Notes under the pieces: model-generated
Seen by the model: only the letters and a program-made list of their open reading frames with translations
The model's database searches: none
Told to the model about the DNA's origin: nothing
Translations under genes and position numbers: made by a program
Source of the DNA: Dromaius novaehollandiae
Taxonomy: Eukaryota; Chordata; Aves; Casuariiformes; Dromaiidae
Direction: 5' to 3'
NCBI RefSeq assembly: GCF_036370855.1
Contig: NC_088102.1
Span: 37,175,835 to 37,239,834 of the forward strand
DNA: 64,000 nucleotides
Shown here: positions 38,187 through 52,175 of the stretch, in pieces
Numbering within the stretch: the first letter of the stretch is position 1
Layout: every line of letters begins with the position of its first letter

Positions 38187-39314
38187 TCACAAGGTTATTG
38201 GATCCAGAGACTGTTTAAAAATGCTGATATTGCACCTTCTGAAATGTTTAGCCTTACAAATCCTGGGACCATTATATTATTCCTTCCTTTCTTCTTTCTG
38301 CATAAATGTGGACTCAAAACACATGACCTGCCTCAAGAGAATGCTTTTGAGAGAATGAAAGTGAGAACATACTTGGTATCTGACCTCTGTTGGAATGGAA
38401 GGAAACAAATGTCTCTTGCAAATGAGAATTGTCTTCATTGAACAAGCACACTTCTTTCAGTAGGAAAGACATTTGTTTTGCTGTTTATCACAGTGCGGTG
38501 TCACTGCCTCTCTAACTGGAGGTCCCATGGAGTAGCATTTTGTAAAAAGAACATCTCTGGATGTGCTGTGGACTACTTAAACTAAAGACCTTTCATTGTG
38601 TGGGGAGAAGAGTTTTTTTTTTTTTTGGGTGGGAGGGTGAATTTTAACCCTTCTTTAAGGGAAGGGGGGGAAACAATTCTTTAATGGGGTTTATGCTATC
38701 TTGGTTTACATCTATTTAACTTGGAGAAATGTTTATCCTCTTATTTTTCACATCTTTCAGATGAAAATGCAGGCCTTGACTTTTGGGGGGCAGGGATAGT
38801 GAGCTGCTCTATTATACAGGACAAAACAGACATAGTAAAACTGACTTCCATGGTGGGAGGGGGAAACAGGATAAAAATTGGCACACTGGATCACACTAGC
38901 TTTGGGAGAACTAGGATTCACCATTAGATTCTGTCTTTGCCGGGTTGGATGCAGATCGATCTTACCATATATGCAAGAAAACACTTAAAGGTGCCAGAGT
39001 GCACCACCATCTCAACTAGCACTGTGCTGTCCTTCAGGGAGCCAGCATGTGCTTCATATTTTATGGTTAAAAAGGCACAAAAAACAATAGCAATGAAAAA
39101 CATTCCTTTTCTACATGCCACAGATGCTTTAAACCCCTCATTTCTTGGGGAGGGGAAGGGGCCTGTAGATAAAATACTTAAATTGTAAAAATATTTATTT
39201 TTACTTATCTTTGTTATAATGATTGAGGGATTATTGATTAAAACAAAGAAATGCGTCAAGACTATCCACCTAATCATTGTTACAAGTCTTCATGACTAAG
39301 ATTGTAAATACAGA

Positions 39315-39323
39315 TTATTTATT
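39315..39323 (+). promoter_or_regulatory. AU-rich element nonamer in THBS1 3' UTR
   Basis: TTATTTATT matches the UUAUUUA(U/A)(U/A) nonamer bound by decay factors such as TTP/ZFP36 and by ELAVL1. Another ATTTA lies near 39,192. Expected effect: rapid mRNA turnover. Confidence 0.55.
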
Positions 39324-40363
39324 AACTCTGTTCTATACTGAAACTAGAGTGGTTTTTTTAGTTGACAAAAATCTTGTTTGGACCAGATAGTGGTGGTCTT
39401 TGTTACAAAGAGCAATTTTCCCATAAAGGATTTGAGGCACAGGGAAAAGTGGCAGGGTGGGGAATGGAATGTTTGTTTTTCTCAGTCTGAGCTCAGTGTT
39501 GGCTTTTCCTTTCTTTGTGCAAAGCAGTTGGTAGCCTGGCAGGCAACTGTTCTGCAGTGTTAAAACTCAAGTCCTCTTAGAGCGTAGCGGTTCCTGTCTC
39601 TCAACCATAGTATTAGAGATGAGGGAATACCTTTTGTGTTCTTAGCAGTTAGTGCTGTGAAATGTCTGCAGTGCTTTACTACTGGTCACTGTGCCTGTCA
39701 CAAAAACAGAATATCTGCCCTGAGGAGGCTGCAGAAAGAGGCATAATGACCACAATCAATATCCATTCAAATTTGCTATTTGTGCCACTGCATGCTACAC
39801 ATTGTAACTAACAGTGTGCAGCTACAAAAGAATGAATTCTTCACAGACTAGACAGGATTTCAGGAGCTCCTTGTAGAAGAGGGAGAGGGCTTGATGTACA
39901 TTAACAGATGACTGTTTCCCTAATAGAAGGGGCAGCATCCTTATACCTACAATATTTCCTCCAAAAAGGAAAAGAAATGAACACAGTGAAAGTTTTACGT
40001 ACAAATATTACCTCATTGTTGTGTGACTGAGAAAAACCTTAGGATCAAGCAGAGTTCAAATGTCTAACAAACTTTAAAGCTACTGTAGTACTAAAAAGTT
40101 AATGCTGTACATAGTCAAAAAATTCTTTGCAAAAAAGTGTATTCCCAGTAAGGAAATGGCATTGAAAAAAAAATGCCAAATACAATTTCTAATGTTGTGT
40201 TATATTTTTTTCTGTCATCTTGTATACCATTGCTTGTATTTTTATAAATTATTTTTCTTGTTGCTATTGTTATAGTTAATCATGTAATGGTGTAGATACG
40301 CTATTTAAATAATTTATCATGAAATGCTACCTGTAGAGTTAGTATTTCTATTTTTATAAAATG

Positions 40364-40371
40364 TTTGCACA
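40364..40371 (+). promoter_or_regulatory. miR-19 8-mer seed match in THBS1 3' UTR
   Basis: TTTGCACA pairs with miR-19 seed positions 2-8 plus the A opposite position 1. THBS1 is an established target of the miR-17~92 cluster in mammals. The site lies about 120 bp before the first poly(A) signal. Confidence 0.5.
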
Positions 40372-40486
40372 CTGAAGATTTTTTGCTTCCCTCTTCCCCA
40401 TGTTTTTGCTCGCATAATTTTCTAAGAATATGCTTTTTTGTAAACATTTTTAACCATTTTCCATTTTAAAGCTGTGTAAGTTGTAC

Positions 40487-40492
40487 AATAAA
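40487..40492 (+). terminator. Proximal poly(A) signal of THBS1
   Basis: AATAAA in TTGTACAATAAAGC. Cleavage is expected 10-30 bp downstream. Confidence 0.75.
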
Positions 40493-40512
40493 GCTTCTTA
40501 CATACAAAGAAC

Positions 40513-40518
40513 AATAAA
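40513..40518 (+). terminator. Distal poly(A) signal of THBS1
   Basis: A second AATAAA, in GAACAATAAACC, lies 26 bp after the first. The two probably give closely spaced ends at about 40,505-40,545. Confidence 0.65.
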
Positions 40519-40545
40519 CCACCATGGACATTTATCTTTACATCC

Positions 40546-42280
40546 TCCTGATCTAGTTTTAGTCATTCTGTGTGGTATTTCCATGGATTACTGATATGCT
40601 AATCTATAGCTCTGTTATTCATACTAAATCTGCCATCAAAAGAAGTTCTCTCTACAATCTTTACAAAGAAACAATGATTATCCTGGAACTGTAACAAGGC
40701 TGGGTCCACCTTTCACGTCTGCCTGAGATTTCATCCTAGGTCTAACTGCACATCCAAGAAAGCACTTCTGCAGTTAGGTAGCATGGACAGTCAGCAAATT
40801 TGATCTTGAAGTTGTCATTGAGGATTCATGTTAGTGTAGGCACAGCCACAATGCCCTTCATGAAGCCACAAGGCAAAACAACTTTTCAGGAATTTTAATC
40901 ATTCCTAGCCTGGCCTATGCTGTATTTCTCTTCCATTCATATGCAAGATAGTCACCTGTTGATACCTACTCTAGACTGAAAGTGCTAGAGTACTCAAAAA
41001 GCTGATGATGTGGCACTAAATCAACTGCTGGAACACGCTGCTTAAAATAAGAGCAGTAACACTAGTTCCCCAGTCTTTATTTATGGCATTCATTTGTGGC
41101 CTGAGCTCTTTAGCAAAGCCAGGTGCCACAGAAGGAGTGTTACATATCTACTGCCAAGAAGTGTATTTAAGGGGTCTTGCAGATACACAAATTTAATCTT
41201 TGTATCTCTTTCTCCTGAAGCAAATTCTGCACTGGCATGGATTTAATTTAGCTTTACACATTCACAGCTTTTATTTTCCCCTTTCAACCCTTCCCTCGCA
41301 TAGCTGCTGAAGAACTCAAATAACAATTAAATTTTACTTATTTTTTCTTCTCTGAAGTGAGTATTTGGTGCTCCGTAGTACATTACAACTGGATCTCCCT
41401 CTTCATGTTCAGAATCATGTAGACACATATATTATGCATATATTTTTATAAGTATGCTATATATATATATGTTAAAGCCTCTCCTAGCTTCACAATGATG
41501 TAGCACAGAGAGGGTGTTGAAGGAACTCCAGCTCCTTAGATAAACAATGTGAGAAGACAAGTCGTAAGTTATGCAGCCCTGATAATTTCTCCGGTAGCAG
41601 CCCAAGCTCCTGACCCTCTGGCCCATGAGCATGGTCAGGTCAATTCAACTTCACAGATCTCGGTGTGTATCAGAAAACAGTGCTCCTGTCCAGCAACTTT
41701 TTAGTGTAGAACTGTTCTCCCTCCCTTTGGATTGTTCACAAGAAATGCACTACTGCACACTCACAGCAGTGTCAGCTGGATAAAAGGGCCTGCAAGCACG
41801 CTGTAGTATTTTGCTAGGGCACACATGAACAGAAAATGGAAGTTCAGTCAGATGTCTACCTGCAGAGCCTTGCTATTTTCGTTATGCAAATTACAACTGG
41901 GTTGCCTCGCTCCACTGATTACAGAAAAGCTCTGTATTTAAATAACGTTGGGAAGAACTGGCCCATACCAACCTAAAGGAAAGGGAATACCTGCAAATAC
42001 AAACAGCAATTCAGCCCATGCTGCCAGCCTTCTCTTTCACAGGACATTGTGGAGCAGACAGGGCAGGGGTAAAATGGAAACAAAGGGCGTTATGGCAGTA
42101 GAGGGGTAGCTGGCTCCGGCAGGCTGGCAGCCCGGCAGCCCAGGGTAGACTATTGACTCTCTAAAGAAAAAGCAGATTGGAGCAATGGGGGAGGGGGAAC
42201 AGCTAAATAGGATTTAGGGTTCCTGCAGCAGAATGAGGAGAAGAGACTTTTGTTTTGTTCTGTTTTGTTTTAATTACAGC
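40546..42280. other. Intergenic DNA between THBS1 and FSIP1 3' ends
   Basis: No coding exon is recognised. It holds TA-rich simple sequence at about 41,434-41,471 and nothing else of note. Confidence 0.45.
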
Positions 42281-42345
42281 ATCACAGAATAGCTGAGGTT
42301 GGTAAGGACCTCTGGAGATTGTCTAGTCCAACCCCTGATTAAAGG
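42281..42345 (-). mobile_element. CR1 LINE 3' terminal fragment, antisense
   Basis: ATCACAGAATAGCTGAGGTT, then GGTAAGGACCTCTGGAGATT, then GTCTAGTCCAACCCC is the classic avian CR1 3' end in reverse orientation. It is preceded by a TGTTTTGTTTTAATTACAGC segment. It is a heavily 5'-truncated copy of the usual short kind. Confidence 0.85.
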
Positions 42346-42972
42346 ATCACTTTTCAGAACCCATGAGAATCAGAGCTGCTTTAAGAGCAGGGAAGGCTGA
42401 CAGGCAATGAGTACACAGGGTTTCAAGAGATCAACCACAACAAAGACTGGTTATGCCTTGCCTTTCAATCACTGGGGCAAAAAATACCTTGTTTATTGTG
42501 ATGGTGACTACAAAGAGAATGCGGAGTCCTGTTCTGTGAGGGTTTTTTTTTCTATTTTTTCTGTCTCTAATCTTTTGAAGATAGTCCTATACAACTTATT
42601 TTATCCTAGTGTGAACAAAGAGAAAAATAACAAAAAACTCCTGACCTGTTCCTTCCAAAATATGAGCAGCTGCTGAATTTCTGCCCTCAGCAGTTACAGT
42701 CTTCTCTGCTTCACTTCACTGGAGTCAGAAGTGGTATGTTATTGTGTGGCTGCACTGTCAGCATAACCCTTTCCATCTTTCTTATGTGGGCCTGCTGCAC
42801 CAACTTGTTCTGCAGCTCTGGTCTCAAATGCTTTGCCTCCGAGGGGCACCAAGTGACACAACTATAAAAAAACAGAGAAAGTTCCTCCCTGAAGAAATAC
42901 CTTTACCATATTTGCAGCAAGTATGAAATACTCCGGATTCAGAAAGCCAATCAGTTCTATGAACAGTTATGT

Positions 42973-42980
42973 GTGCATAT

Positions 42981-43021
<41 letters not shown>
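42973..43021. repeat. CATA/(TA)n microsatellite
   Basis: CATA units followed by more than ten TA dinucleotides. Likely length-polymorphic, with no coding context. Confidence 0.95.
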
Positions 43022-43025
<4 letters not shown>

Positions 43026-46000
43026 CGTAAGTTTAAAAAAGAGAAGCCTCAATACATGAAGAAGAATAACACAGGTGTAATCCGTTAAAGAGCAGCGTCT
43101 GCCCAAGAGAAGGGATGAATGCTACCCATGATTTGGCAGCAATATATGCAGTTCCTAATTGCCACTGATGTAGGGGAAGATACTCTTGGCAGCCCATTCC
43201 AATGATCTTGTCTGAGCCCAGGCCAAACTTTCACGCTAATTTATTATATCCATTTACATAGCATGTATCAGTGTAGCATCTGAACTGGAGATGATACATG
43301 GCTTAGAAGAATAAAGGCAAGCCATCTGCCTTGTATTAACCCATAGGTTAAGTCCGTGCACTGTCCCTTGGAGAGTACAATTACAGTGGGACACAAGAAA
43401 GGGCTATAGATGAGGAAAGGTAAGCCCATACTTACCCAAGCGAAAAACAGACAAACAAAAACTGAGCAGGAAGAACATAGAAAGGGGCTACACTCTACAG
43501 GAGCAACTAACTCCACAGGTGAAGTCTGTGGGAAGTATCCTGTTCCCAGCTCCCTGGAGTCTCATCAGTGGGACACTTAAGTGCACTAACTAACACATGC
43601 TGCTTCTAGTGTCAATGGGTACCAGGCCAACTTTTTTGGATAATTAAACCTTTGAGTTTAATGGTATGGCAGAGAGAGAATCACAAGTGCAACGTTTTCT
43701 AACCATAGTGTGTTCTCAAAGCCCATGCAAATGCAGTAGCTTAAGTTTTCATTGCATTAAACCTGTGTTCAGCATGTGTAGTCTAACCTGTAGAGATAGA
43801 TAACCTATTGAGATAAAGACAGAAATAACCTTAGCAAGATAAGCATCTATATGACAATAATGCACGACTATTGATATCACTATGATTTTATAACAAAGTC
43901 CATAAACTGGTAATTAGTTGATTTTCAACATAAATTCACCTTAGAAAGGATTGCTCAGACTGTAGAAGAGAGAACATTCTTAATGTATCTGCAAGATCAG
44001 TTCTAGTCTTTATTCCAGGTCTTTTCCAAGAGATAGAAAACAGGTGTGTAGAGTGCAGTCATGGAGAGAGGAAGAGAATTCAGGAGAGAAAAGTGTTTGG
44101 CAAGCAAAGGCTTTAAAGATGAAACTTTCTATAGGAAATTCAGAAAATTAGACAAGTACCGCACAGAAACTTGCATTTTCAAATTTATACAAACTCCAGG
44201 AATTCCAGTCATGATTAGGCTTTAATTTTCAATTGGCTTAAAGAACTGCTAGCCTCGGCAACCCATGCAAGAGCTAAAATGAGTGCTACCTAGATACTGT
44301 GTCAAAATCTCCCTTGATGGCTTCACTCACAAAATGCCTTTGGAGAGGCCATTTTAGTGCTATCACAGAATCAGCGTAGAATGCCTCTGGCAATACCTTT
44401 CTCACCAAAACTATGCATACCAAATACACAGAGCTCACAATAGGGAAAAGAATGGTACAGGATGCCATGGAATAGTATTTCAACAAAAAGATAAAAACAA
44501 AAAAATATTGAAGGAAGGGGGAAAAAGTTCAAAATCCAGGATAGCTGCCTGTAAATCAAGATTATGTTTAAGTACTTTGTCACTCTAGATATTAGTAGAT
44601 ATTTCTGTGTAAGCATTCCAGTTTGCTTTAAAAAAATAAGAAATTAAGCATAATAGATAAGGTACAGCAGATTCAACTGCAAGCAGTAAACTATTTCATA
44701 TAGACTTAAATAATGACAGGGAGCCTTTTATTCTAACTAGTGCACCTGGATTCCAGCCAATCCCTCAATGAAACGTATAATTGGATAACTGTAGGTTATA
44801 GCTTTAGTAGTATTCAAGCGCTCCCATTCTATTTAAAAAGGAAGCACTTTTCCTGACCTTTAAATCTTGCTTCAAATAAAAGAGCAATTATTTCTCAACA
44901 AATAAATCTGTTGAGGATATAAAAATTCACAGTTACCATTTTTCCTAGAGTTTTAAAAACCTTCTTAATTTAACAACTTCCTGAGTATCTGCCAAACCAT
45001 CTTGTTTTCTGTGTCTACCCTTTAAACTGTAAGATTCTCAGAGGTGGGGCTCTTTTTGTAATTGCGGCAGGAAGCAGTCTTAGAAATGTAAACAATTTAA
45101 GAGATTTAGCACCTAAAAAGCAAAAGACAGATTTTATTTAAAGCTGTGGTTAGAAAACCATTCAAAGAAGGGAAACAAAGAGAACAACCACATTCTCATA
45201 TTATTTTCTGAAATTTTATCTGGGAATGAGGTTTTTTTAAAAAATAAAATGTAAAAATTCTGATCATTACTGAGATGACAGAAATTCAGCTGAAAATAAC
45301 AGCCTCTCATCTATTCCTCCCTGATTAGAAGGTAATTGCACCCTAACACATGAATTACTGACATTCTTTGTCGTACTTCTAGATTAGTCCTTGCTCCTCT
45401 CATGACCTGTTTTAGTAATGCTTGTAAGAAAGCAACTATTTCCTCTCTGATCTCTGTAGTAGATAATTTTTGCAGAGCCTGTTTTTAATCTGTGCTCAGA
45501 GTGTCCAGAGACTCTACAGGAGCCCTGCTCAGGAAATGCGAGGGAACACATGCTCTAGAGCCCCACAAAGCAGGTAACAACCATGGTCTGGCCTTGAAAA
45601 CAGAATTTTGATTGTGGATTTTTGTGTCTTTTTCCTCTTTTTTTAATCATAAAGCCTTTTGTACAAAGGCTTCCATTTTTTTCAGTCATAAAGCCTTCAC
45701 TTCTTGTTATAATTACTTTTAAATTAAACTGGAATACTGCATTTACAAAATACTATATTAACCATAACTTCACTTCTTTTATCATTGCTGTCTATAGTCA
45801 ACAGTTCTTTTTTAAACAAGAAATTTAGTCTGTCACATCTCTTTGAAAATGGGTAAGAGTCTCAATTGCTGTAAATCTGCATAATTGCCGTAAATCTGCA
45901 TGGAACTTTTTGTACCATTACAGTATACTAAACTCAATACTATATAGAACTTTAAATCATCATACCCAAATATACATGCATATATATCTATACATACATA

Positions 46001-47867
46001 CACACACAAATATACATAGCTCTCTGTTAATCCATAAAATACTAAACAATTTAGCAGTAGGTCATGAAAATGATTCAGATAACTGCCCTTATTTTCCTGT
46101 TTCAGAGGAAAACACTATGATGAGCTTTGTTATTTAAAACGGCCAACCCTGCAGAATTGAAACATGCCCACTACAGTAAATCAGTATCAACAGCTGAGCA
46201 CTGGCCACCAACAAACACTAGCACTACATTTATGTTACTAAAGAGCCTCAGTGACAATAGCAGAATGGTTTGGTCATATCTTGCTCAGAAAATAGACCAA
46301 ATAGACCAAAGTCTTATCTTCATGGGTATCTTGCTTTCACACATATCACATTTTTAGTACAAAATTATTCACTCTGTGCTGTAAAATCATTCTGGGAAGT
46401 AAGATAAGTAGCACAAGACAATAGAAAACTATACATACACACACAAGCAAGCAAACTTTGTCTTCCCATGATATAAAACAGATCTCAAAGCCCAGAAGTC
46501 TGAGGGATGACTTTAAAACCGGTCTCACTTGCTCTGCTATGTTTTGGGATGAACAGAGCTAGAAAAAGTTGTAAAAAAGCTAGTTGTCAGAATCTTTTAC
46601 AAACTAGCACTTATGCTGAACAAAGATCTTTATTTTGGAAAACCTGTTTCCAAATCCTGAGTTCAGGCTGCACGTGAAAATTCATTTAAAAATCCTAATC
46701 TCACTGCTGCATCACCCCACAAGGATAACAGTCACCCCATTCCAGTCCAGCTGGCAGTCTGATTAAGAGTGAGCCATAAGAAGGGGTTATTGTAGGTCAC
46801 AACAGAGAGACATTGGAAAAACAAAGAAAAAAAACCCATGAATTCTCCTTGGCTCACCTTTCTTTTTCCCTTGGTATTGGGGTTGTTTCAGCAAATAACC
46901 TTATCACTATCTTTTGTCTCCATTATTATGTAGCTTATATCAATAAATGTGTTTCGTCAAATAATTTTATTTCCTCCAGTTTTACTTAAATCTAAAAAAA
47001 AAAAGTACTTGAACTGATATATCATCTGTTATGTCAGGCACAAAATAAAATCCTCCCAAAGAATCTCTGATTTAATGTAATGCAATAAAAAACAAATACA
47101 GATAAATATTAAGTAAGTCAGTAATTTTTAACACAGTCTCTGAGTTTGGGTATCCATCTTAAGAGTCTTTGGACCAGCATTTTGTAAGTGTTAAGTAGCA
47201 GCAATTTGCAGTGACGACAACTGGGGTACTCAGCACTTCCCAAGATTTGAAGGGAAATAATAGACTTCTTTTTAAAACTAGACTCTCCAGATCAACAGTC
47301 ATACAAGGTTACATGCTTATCCCAGAAATATCAGATGAGAATAAAAAGATGTATCTATGATTTCAGCAATGTTTTAAGGCCTAGTCAGTGTCAAGGCTCT
47401 TCCTCGAGGATGCTAGGAAAAGCTTTTCATAACAGTGAAAGATTTAAGACAACAAAATAAACAAAAAAGTAACAATGAATTATTATTTCTCTTTATATTG
47501 TAAATATTCTAAATGTAAACTTGAAAGAGAAGAGATTTTCTTCAACAACTATCCTAGCTCTTTAACACTATTTTTAAGGAGTCCATAAAACCACATACAT
47601 GCCATGTGAAAATAACTGGACTGTGGAAACACCACAGTCAATGAACAGCCCTGCATGATTATCATGCAGACGCAGCAAATACTACAGAAAAAACTTACCA
47701 GTATTGCTTTGATTGTATTTATGGTATAGGAAAAAAAATAATGACACAGGCTTATAATTCTGAAGGAGCATAAGAATTACATTTAGTTGAGCAGATTCAC
47801 AAAGCTTTGTGAAATCTGCTTACAATAATCCTTTTACACAGGGCAGTGGGACAAGGTAGAATGCCCA

Positions 47868-48000
47868 GTATTTGTTTGTTTTTCTTGTTGTTGATGCAAA
47901 ACAGCAACAATTTCTAAAAACAAAGCAATGGTTTCTAAAAACAAACAACAACAAAACAACAACAAAATCTAAAATATTATAAAAAATAAATAAAAACAAT
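47868..48000. repeat. A-rich and CAA-rich simple sequence
   Basis: A T/G-rich start (TTTGTTTGTTTTTCTTGTTG) is followed within 60 bp by AAACAAACAACAACAAAACA-type sequence. The two halves are partly complementary. Low-complexity DNA is the simplest reading. Confidence 0.6.
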
Positions 48001-49979
48001 AAGTATCACTTGGATGTGACAAAATTAATGTCCCAGCTACACTTTTTAGTGAAAACAAGTATCGGTTAGATTCTGATCTCTGTTATATCCACATGATAAC
48101 CCTTCATCAGGAGTGTAAACCCACTCAGATTGGCAACTCTGTAAACAAGATTAAAATCTGGCCCATTAGTTTTAAAATTCAGAGTAGCTCAGGTATACCC
48201 TATGCCATAACCCAGCCATTATACAGTTTACATTATATCCATACATCTCTTCTTTTTGAATGTTAAATAGCAAGTTCAGTATCTGAGAAAGAATTTGTTC
48301 TTTTAGCTTGTGTCAAATGTGAGCTTGCCAATGGAGAAATCTGTCCAGTTATCTTTGCTACAATATCTCCCCCCCAAAATTTTCAGAGAACCTTGTTTTT
48401 TTAATAATTTCTTCTTTTCCTCACACTACAGTTCATAAGATGAAAAACTAAACACCAATTCAGTAAATATGCAGAATATTCAGGAGAAATGATAGTTAAA
48501 GGGCAGACAAACAAAAACCTGCTGTGAATTTTTACTACTCTCTCAAACACAAACAGCCCTCCCCCTGCAACTATCCATTACTCTCTGGTTTCCCGTTCCA
48601 ATATTATCATTCCCATAGTGTTGCAACAAATTTCCAAACTCTCACTTTTATTCACACAAAGCCTCCACAAGCGACTGCGGATCCAATCCTCATCCTGCTC
48701 ATGACATTTCCTTGCAAGGTAAAGCAGCAGGGGAACAAATCATACCGCAGTTCTGTCAGACAACTGTGGCATGCACCTCACTATCTTTCATAAACGTGTT
48801 ATGCTTCTTTAAACTAGAGGATAAGAGTGTTTGCGGTGTGGATGCGTTCTTTGCAGGATCACAAAACTGACAAAGAGCTGAGCAGACTGCTTCTGATCCA
48901 GCAAGGGACTTGGGCAAGTCTTTACCTTTAACGAAACCAGCAGTCCAGTAGATATCCACCGGGCAGAAATTAAGTACGTATTTAGGTACTTCACTGAGTC
49001 AGGGCCAACCGCTCCACTCTCTGACCGGCTGCTAGCTCCAGCACGCTCTACTGGGATAACTGGGGTCTAGTTTTGGCTAACTTCATGACAATAGTACATT
49101 TTATGTAAGGGAGGAAAAATAAAATTATTATATACATATGAGACATCTGTGCTAATAAAGTCTCATCAATAAAAATGGAACTTTACAAGTTTTATTTTAC
49201 ATTTTTCATAAATAGAAACATGGATATGAATATCTGTCTATAGTTAGACAGCTACACATATGCATGTGTACATTTATTTATTAGATAGAACACTCAGGAA
49301 ATTTAATGAAGTACAACAGGTTTTATTTTGTAATCCAACTGCATCGATATATGATAATAATAATTTTCTCTTAAGAATAAATTATTTCATGGAAAATTCT
49401 GCCATAATGATAATTTGTTGCCTTCAGAGTGTCTGAAATGATGGTGTATCACTGTAGTACCATTGACATAGACTTAACTGCAGTTTTAGCAAAAAGGCTG
49501 CGTAAAGAAGCATATAATCACTCTCACCTCAAACTTGCATTTTCAGATCATCTGTAAAAAAGAAAGAATCATATACTGAATTGCTGAAAGCATATTATTA
49601 TTTGCAAGTAATAGGGGAAAAGCAACAATTATCAATTGGCTTATACAACTGAAAAATAACACCTTTTTGATAAATGCATTTGGGTAAGTCTGGCTTCCGT
49701 TTATATTAGTAAACATCACATATTTACATGTGTATGACCCTAGTACAAATTACCATTTCTTTCAGAGAAAGAAGAATTACTTATCTCTGCAGGCACATGA
49801 GACTTTGCTAAATATATGTAGAATTTAATGGAATAAGTATCACAGACTACAGTACTATAATGACTGAAAAACTTAAATTCTGCAAAACTGGGTTTACACA
49901 AATACAATTTTTTTTTTTGCTTACACAGAGTTGCATTACATAAAGTTTAAACCAGATGTAGCAAGGTAGAAAATCAAGC

Positions 49980-50110
49980 TATTTATTTATTTAAATATAT
50001 TTAAATAATAATTATTTAAATGTTCAAATAAATATTTAAACATTAATTTTAGATATATGTTTTAGTGTAATAGTAAACATTAACTGAATATTATAAAAGA
50101 ATATATTTAA
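49980..50110. repeat. Highly AT-rich block with TTTAAATA-type palindromes
   Basis: Repeated TATTTAAATA-like units (ATTTATTTATTTAAATATAT and similar) with local dyad symmetry. It could be a matrix-attachment-like or simply low-complexity region. No other signal is present. Confidence 0.6.
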
Positions 50111-50640
50111 TTGATTTAAAGGTAAAATTATGGATAATTGCAAAATATTTGGCACTAATGTAATAACAGTTACAAAATTCAGAATTGGTTTTTATTTTGC
50201 ATTTCCTTTTATTTTGCCTGAAGATTACCGCTTCACAGCATTTTTAAATAATCTAACAGATGACTGAAACAGAATCTGACACAATGACTCAAAGCCTGAT
50301 GTGACAGTGATATCTGTGAAGATTTTTCCTTTTTTTCTTATTTTTTTAGTAAAAAAAGAAAATATTTAGAGAGTTCTGAAAATTCAAGACACCTTCTCCC
50401 CCCGCAAAATACTGGGTAGCTAAATGGCTTCTAAATCAAGATGTACAATTAACTGTATGGATTTGAGGTCTATATGGTTGAACAATACTCCACTGCTACT
50501 GAAATAAATAATCAAAACACCACATTGTATTGCTCTGACACAATGCAGGATTATGACTCAAAGGTCTTTAAATTATGTGATAAACATAACGCTAGTCACT
50601 TTACAGACTCTTAAAAACTCTACCGTGAGATGTATGGAAA

Positions 50641-50668
50641 TGGATGGATGGATGGATGGATGGATGGA
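50641..50668 (+). repeat. (TGGA)n microsatellite
   Basis: Seven TGGA units in a row. Confidence 0.95.
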
Positions 50669-52175
50669 AAACTGCTTAACAGCAGTGTGGTTTGTTGCAA
50701 TTTCCTTCTCTCTCTTGTGCAATAAAGTCACCACATACTGACTGTGTCTACCTCAACAGGTTCAAATGGTTACCTGCTCAGGTCACATCATAGTGGCTAC
50801 AGTGCATGTTTTGCTTGAACTAATATACCCCACCTTAAAATACACTAATAAAGAGAGAGCAAAAACGAAGCTGGTAGAAGGTACTGGGTCACACTTGGTT
50901 CTGACAGCACTACATCTGTTCAAACTAAATGAAAGAGAACTTGAATTCATGTTAAGGCCACATGTTAAACTTCAATTTTCCTCACTGAGGTGCTCAAGAA
51001 GCAAGACTGCTACTAAATATTTAGCCATTTTAATCCTACATTAGATCGCATTGCCCTTGGCAGACATGGTTCTCCACAGTGTTCCCCAGCACCACCACCA
51101 CAACCACACGCTGGTGCAGATCACTTCTGGCACTAGCATTTATGTGAAGAGCAAGACTCGCATGTGAACCTAGCTGACAGCCCCAAAATTGCCTTTCTAC
51201 AGGTTCGTAGTGTAACTATGGCCTAAGTCTCATTTTGGATAAATAATATGAATAGCAGGTAAGTCTGGGAACCAAGTTTGCCTGGCAGTGTAAACACACC
51301 AACAATTTGCCTTCTTGCTTTCTGTTAGGTGGAATCACTTAAAAAAAAGACATTATCATTCCCTTCTGTGTAGAAAGGTTAAGTACGAACGATCCAAGAA
51401 ACAGCAGTGATCATAACTCTGAAATTCTAATGTAGTAAAGAGACATCAGGATGCTCTTCTAAAATACCAATGACCGTGCAGAAATGTTTCTCCAAATTTG
51501 GAAGAGGCTACCTGTATAACAAAAGATCTATCTTGACAACCCCCCCCAAAATTATTAATTCCTAATACAATTAAACTATAGCACTCTAATCATAAATATC
51601 TTCATACTGTCAACATTTTTATGAAAGAAATTAAAGATGCAGAGGCACTTGCTAAAATCTGGCTTATTTGAACAATTTGTTTTCCAGAAAGAGAAGTGGT
51701 CTTAGGCTAAAAATGTAAATGGAGATTTATATAAAGAAATCACTATATAATTTCATTTAAGTAAAAGTCAGAAAAAATAGAGACCTATCCAAAATCTTAT
51801 AATAGCACCAGACAGGCTGAATTTGATTTTTCACTGGTTAAAGTCTATTCTTCCTTTACTAAGCAAAAAGTAATTTACCGAAATTATGCAATATTTACTC
51901 ATTTTGGTATCCTCTCTGTGCAAGTTTGAATTCTCTGAAAGCAATTTATTATTTTGTAATATAGCTACATTGTGTTTGTTTCTATACTATGGAGTTTACC
52001 TCATTAAAAACATTCAAGAAACACTACTGGATTTTTGTGTGAATTGTCATACCAGCTCTCGGGAGACTATTTGTTCTCCACACAAGAGGGAACATGATTT
52101 TCTGTTATCAAAAAGATAATCCATATGTGTAGTCAACAATGTTTTCCAGCTCACAGAATTAATCGCCATCAGTAT

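Larger units (their letters stand above)
38187..40535 (+). other. THBS1: THBS1 3' UTR
   Basis: About 2.3 kb of AT-rich sequence ending at two AATAAA signals, close to the length of the human 3' UTR. It carries an AU-rich nonamer TTATTTATT at 39,315-39,323 and other ATTTA motifs. It also carries seed matches: miR-18 GCACCTT at 38,232-38,238; miR-19 TTTGCACA at 40,364-40,371; let-7 TACCTCA at 40,009-40,015; miR-1/206 ACATTCC at 39,100-39,106. These fit the short-lived, growth-factor-induced mRNA known for this gene. Site use is inferred. The 3' boundary is approximate. Confidence 0.8.
42346..52170. other. AT-rich intergenic DNA, no gene seen
   Basis: Scattered short open frames with no splice or family support. 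It contains CATA/TA, GGAT and A-rich/CAA simple repeats and a strongly AT-rich block near 49,980-50,110. A segment near 45,025-45,065 faintly resembles the tail of an old SINE, but too weakly to call. Confidence 0.45.

Noticed and set aside
44340-44390. ATCACAGAATCAG-like text resembling a CR1 end
   Set aside because: Only the first dozen bases resemble CR1. The following sequence lacks the GGTTGGAA...GACCTCTGGAGATCAT block.
45025-45065. Segment resembling an old SINE tail (CTGTAAGATTCTCAGAGGTG)
   Set aside because: There is one short match only, with no flanking homologous blocks.
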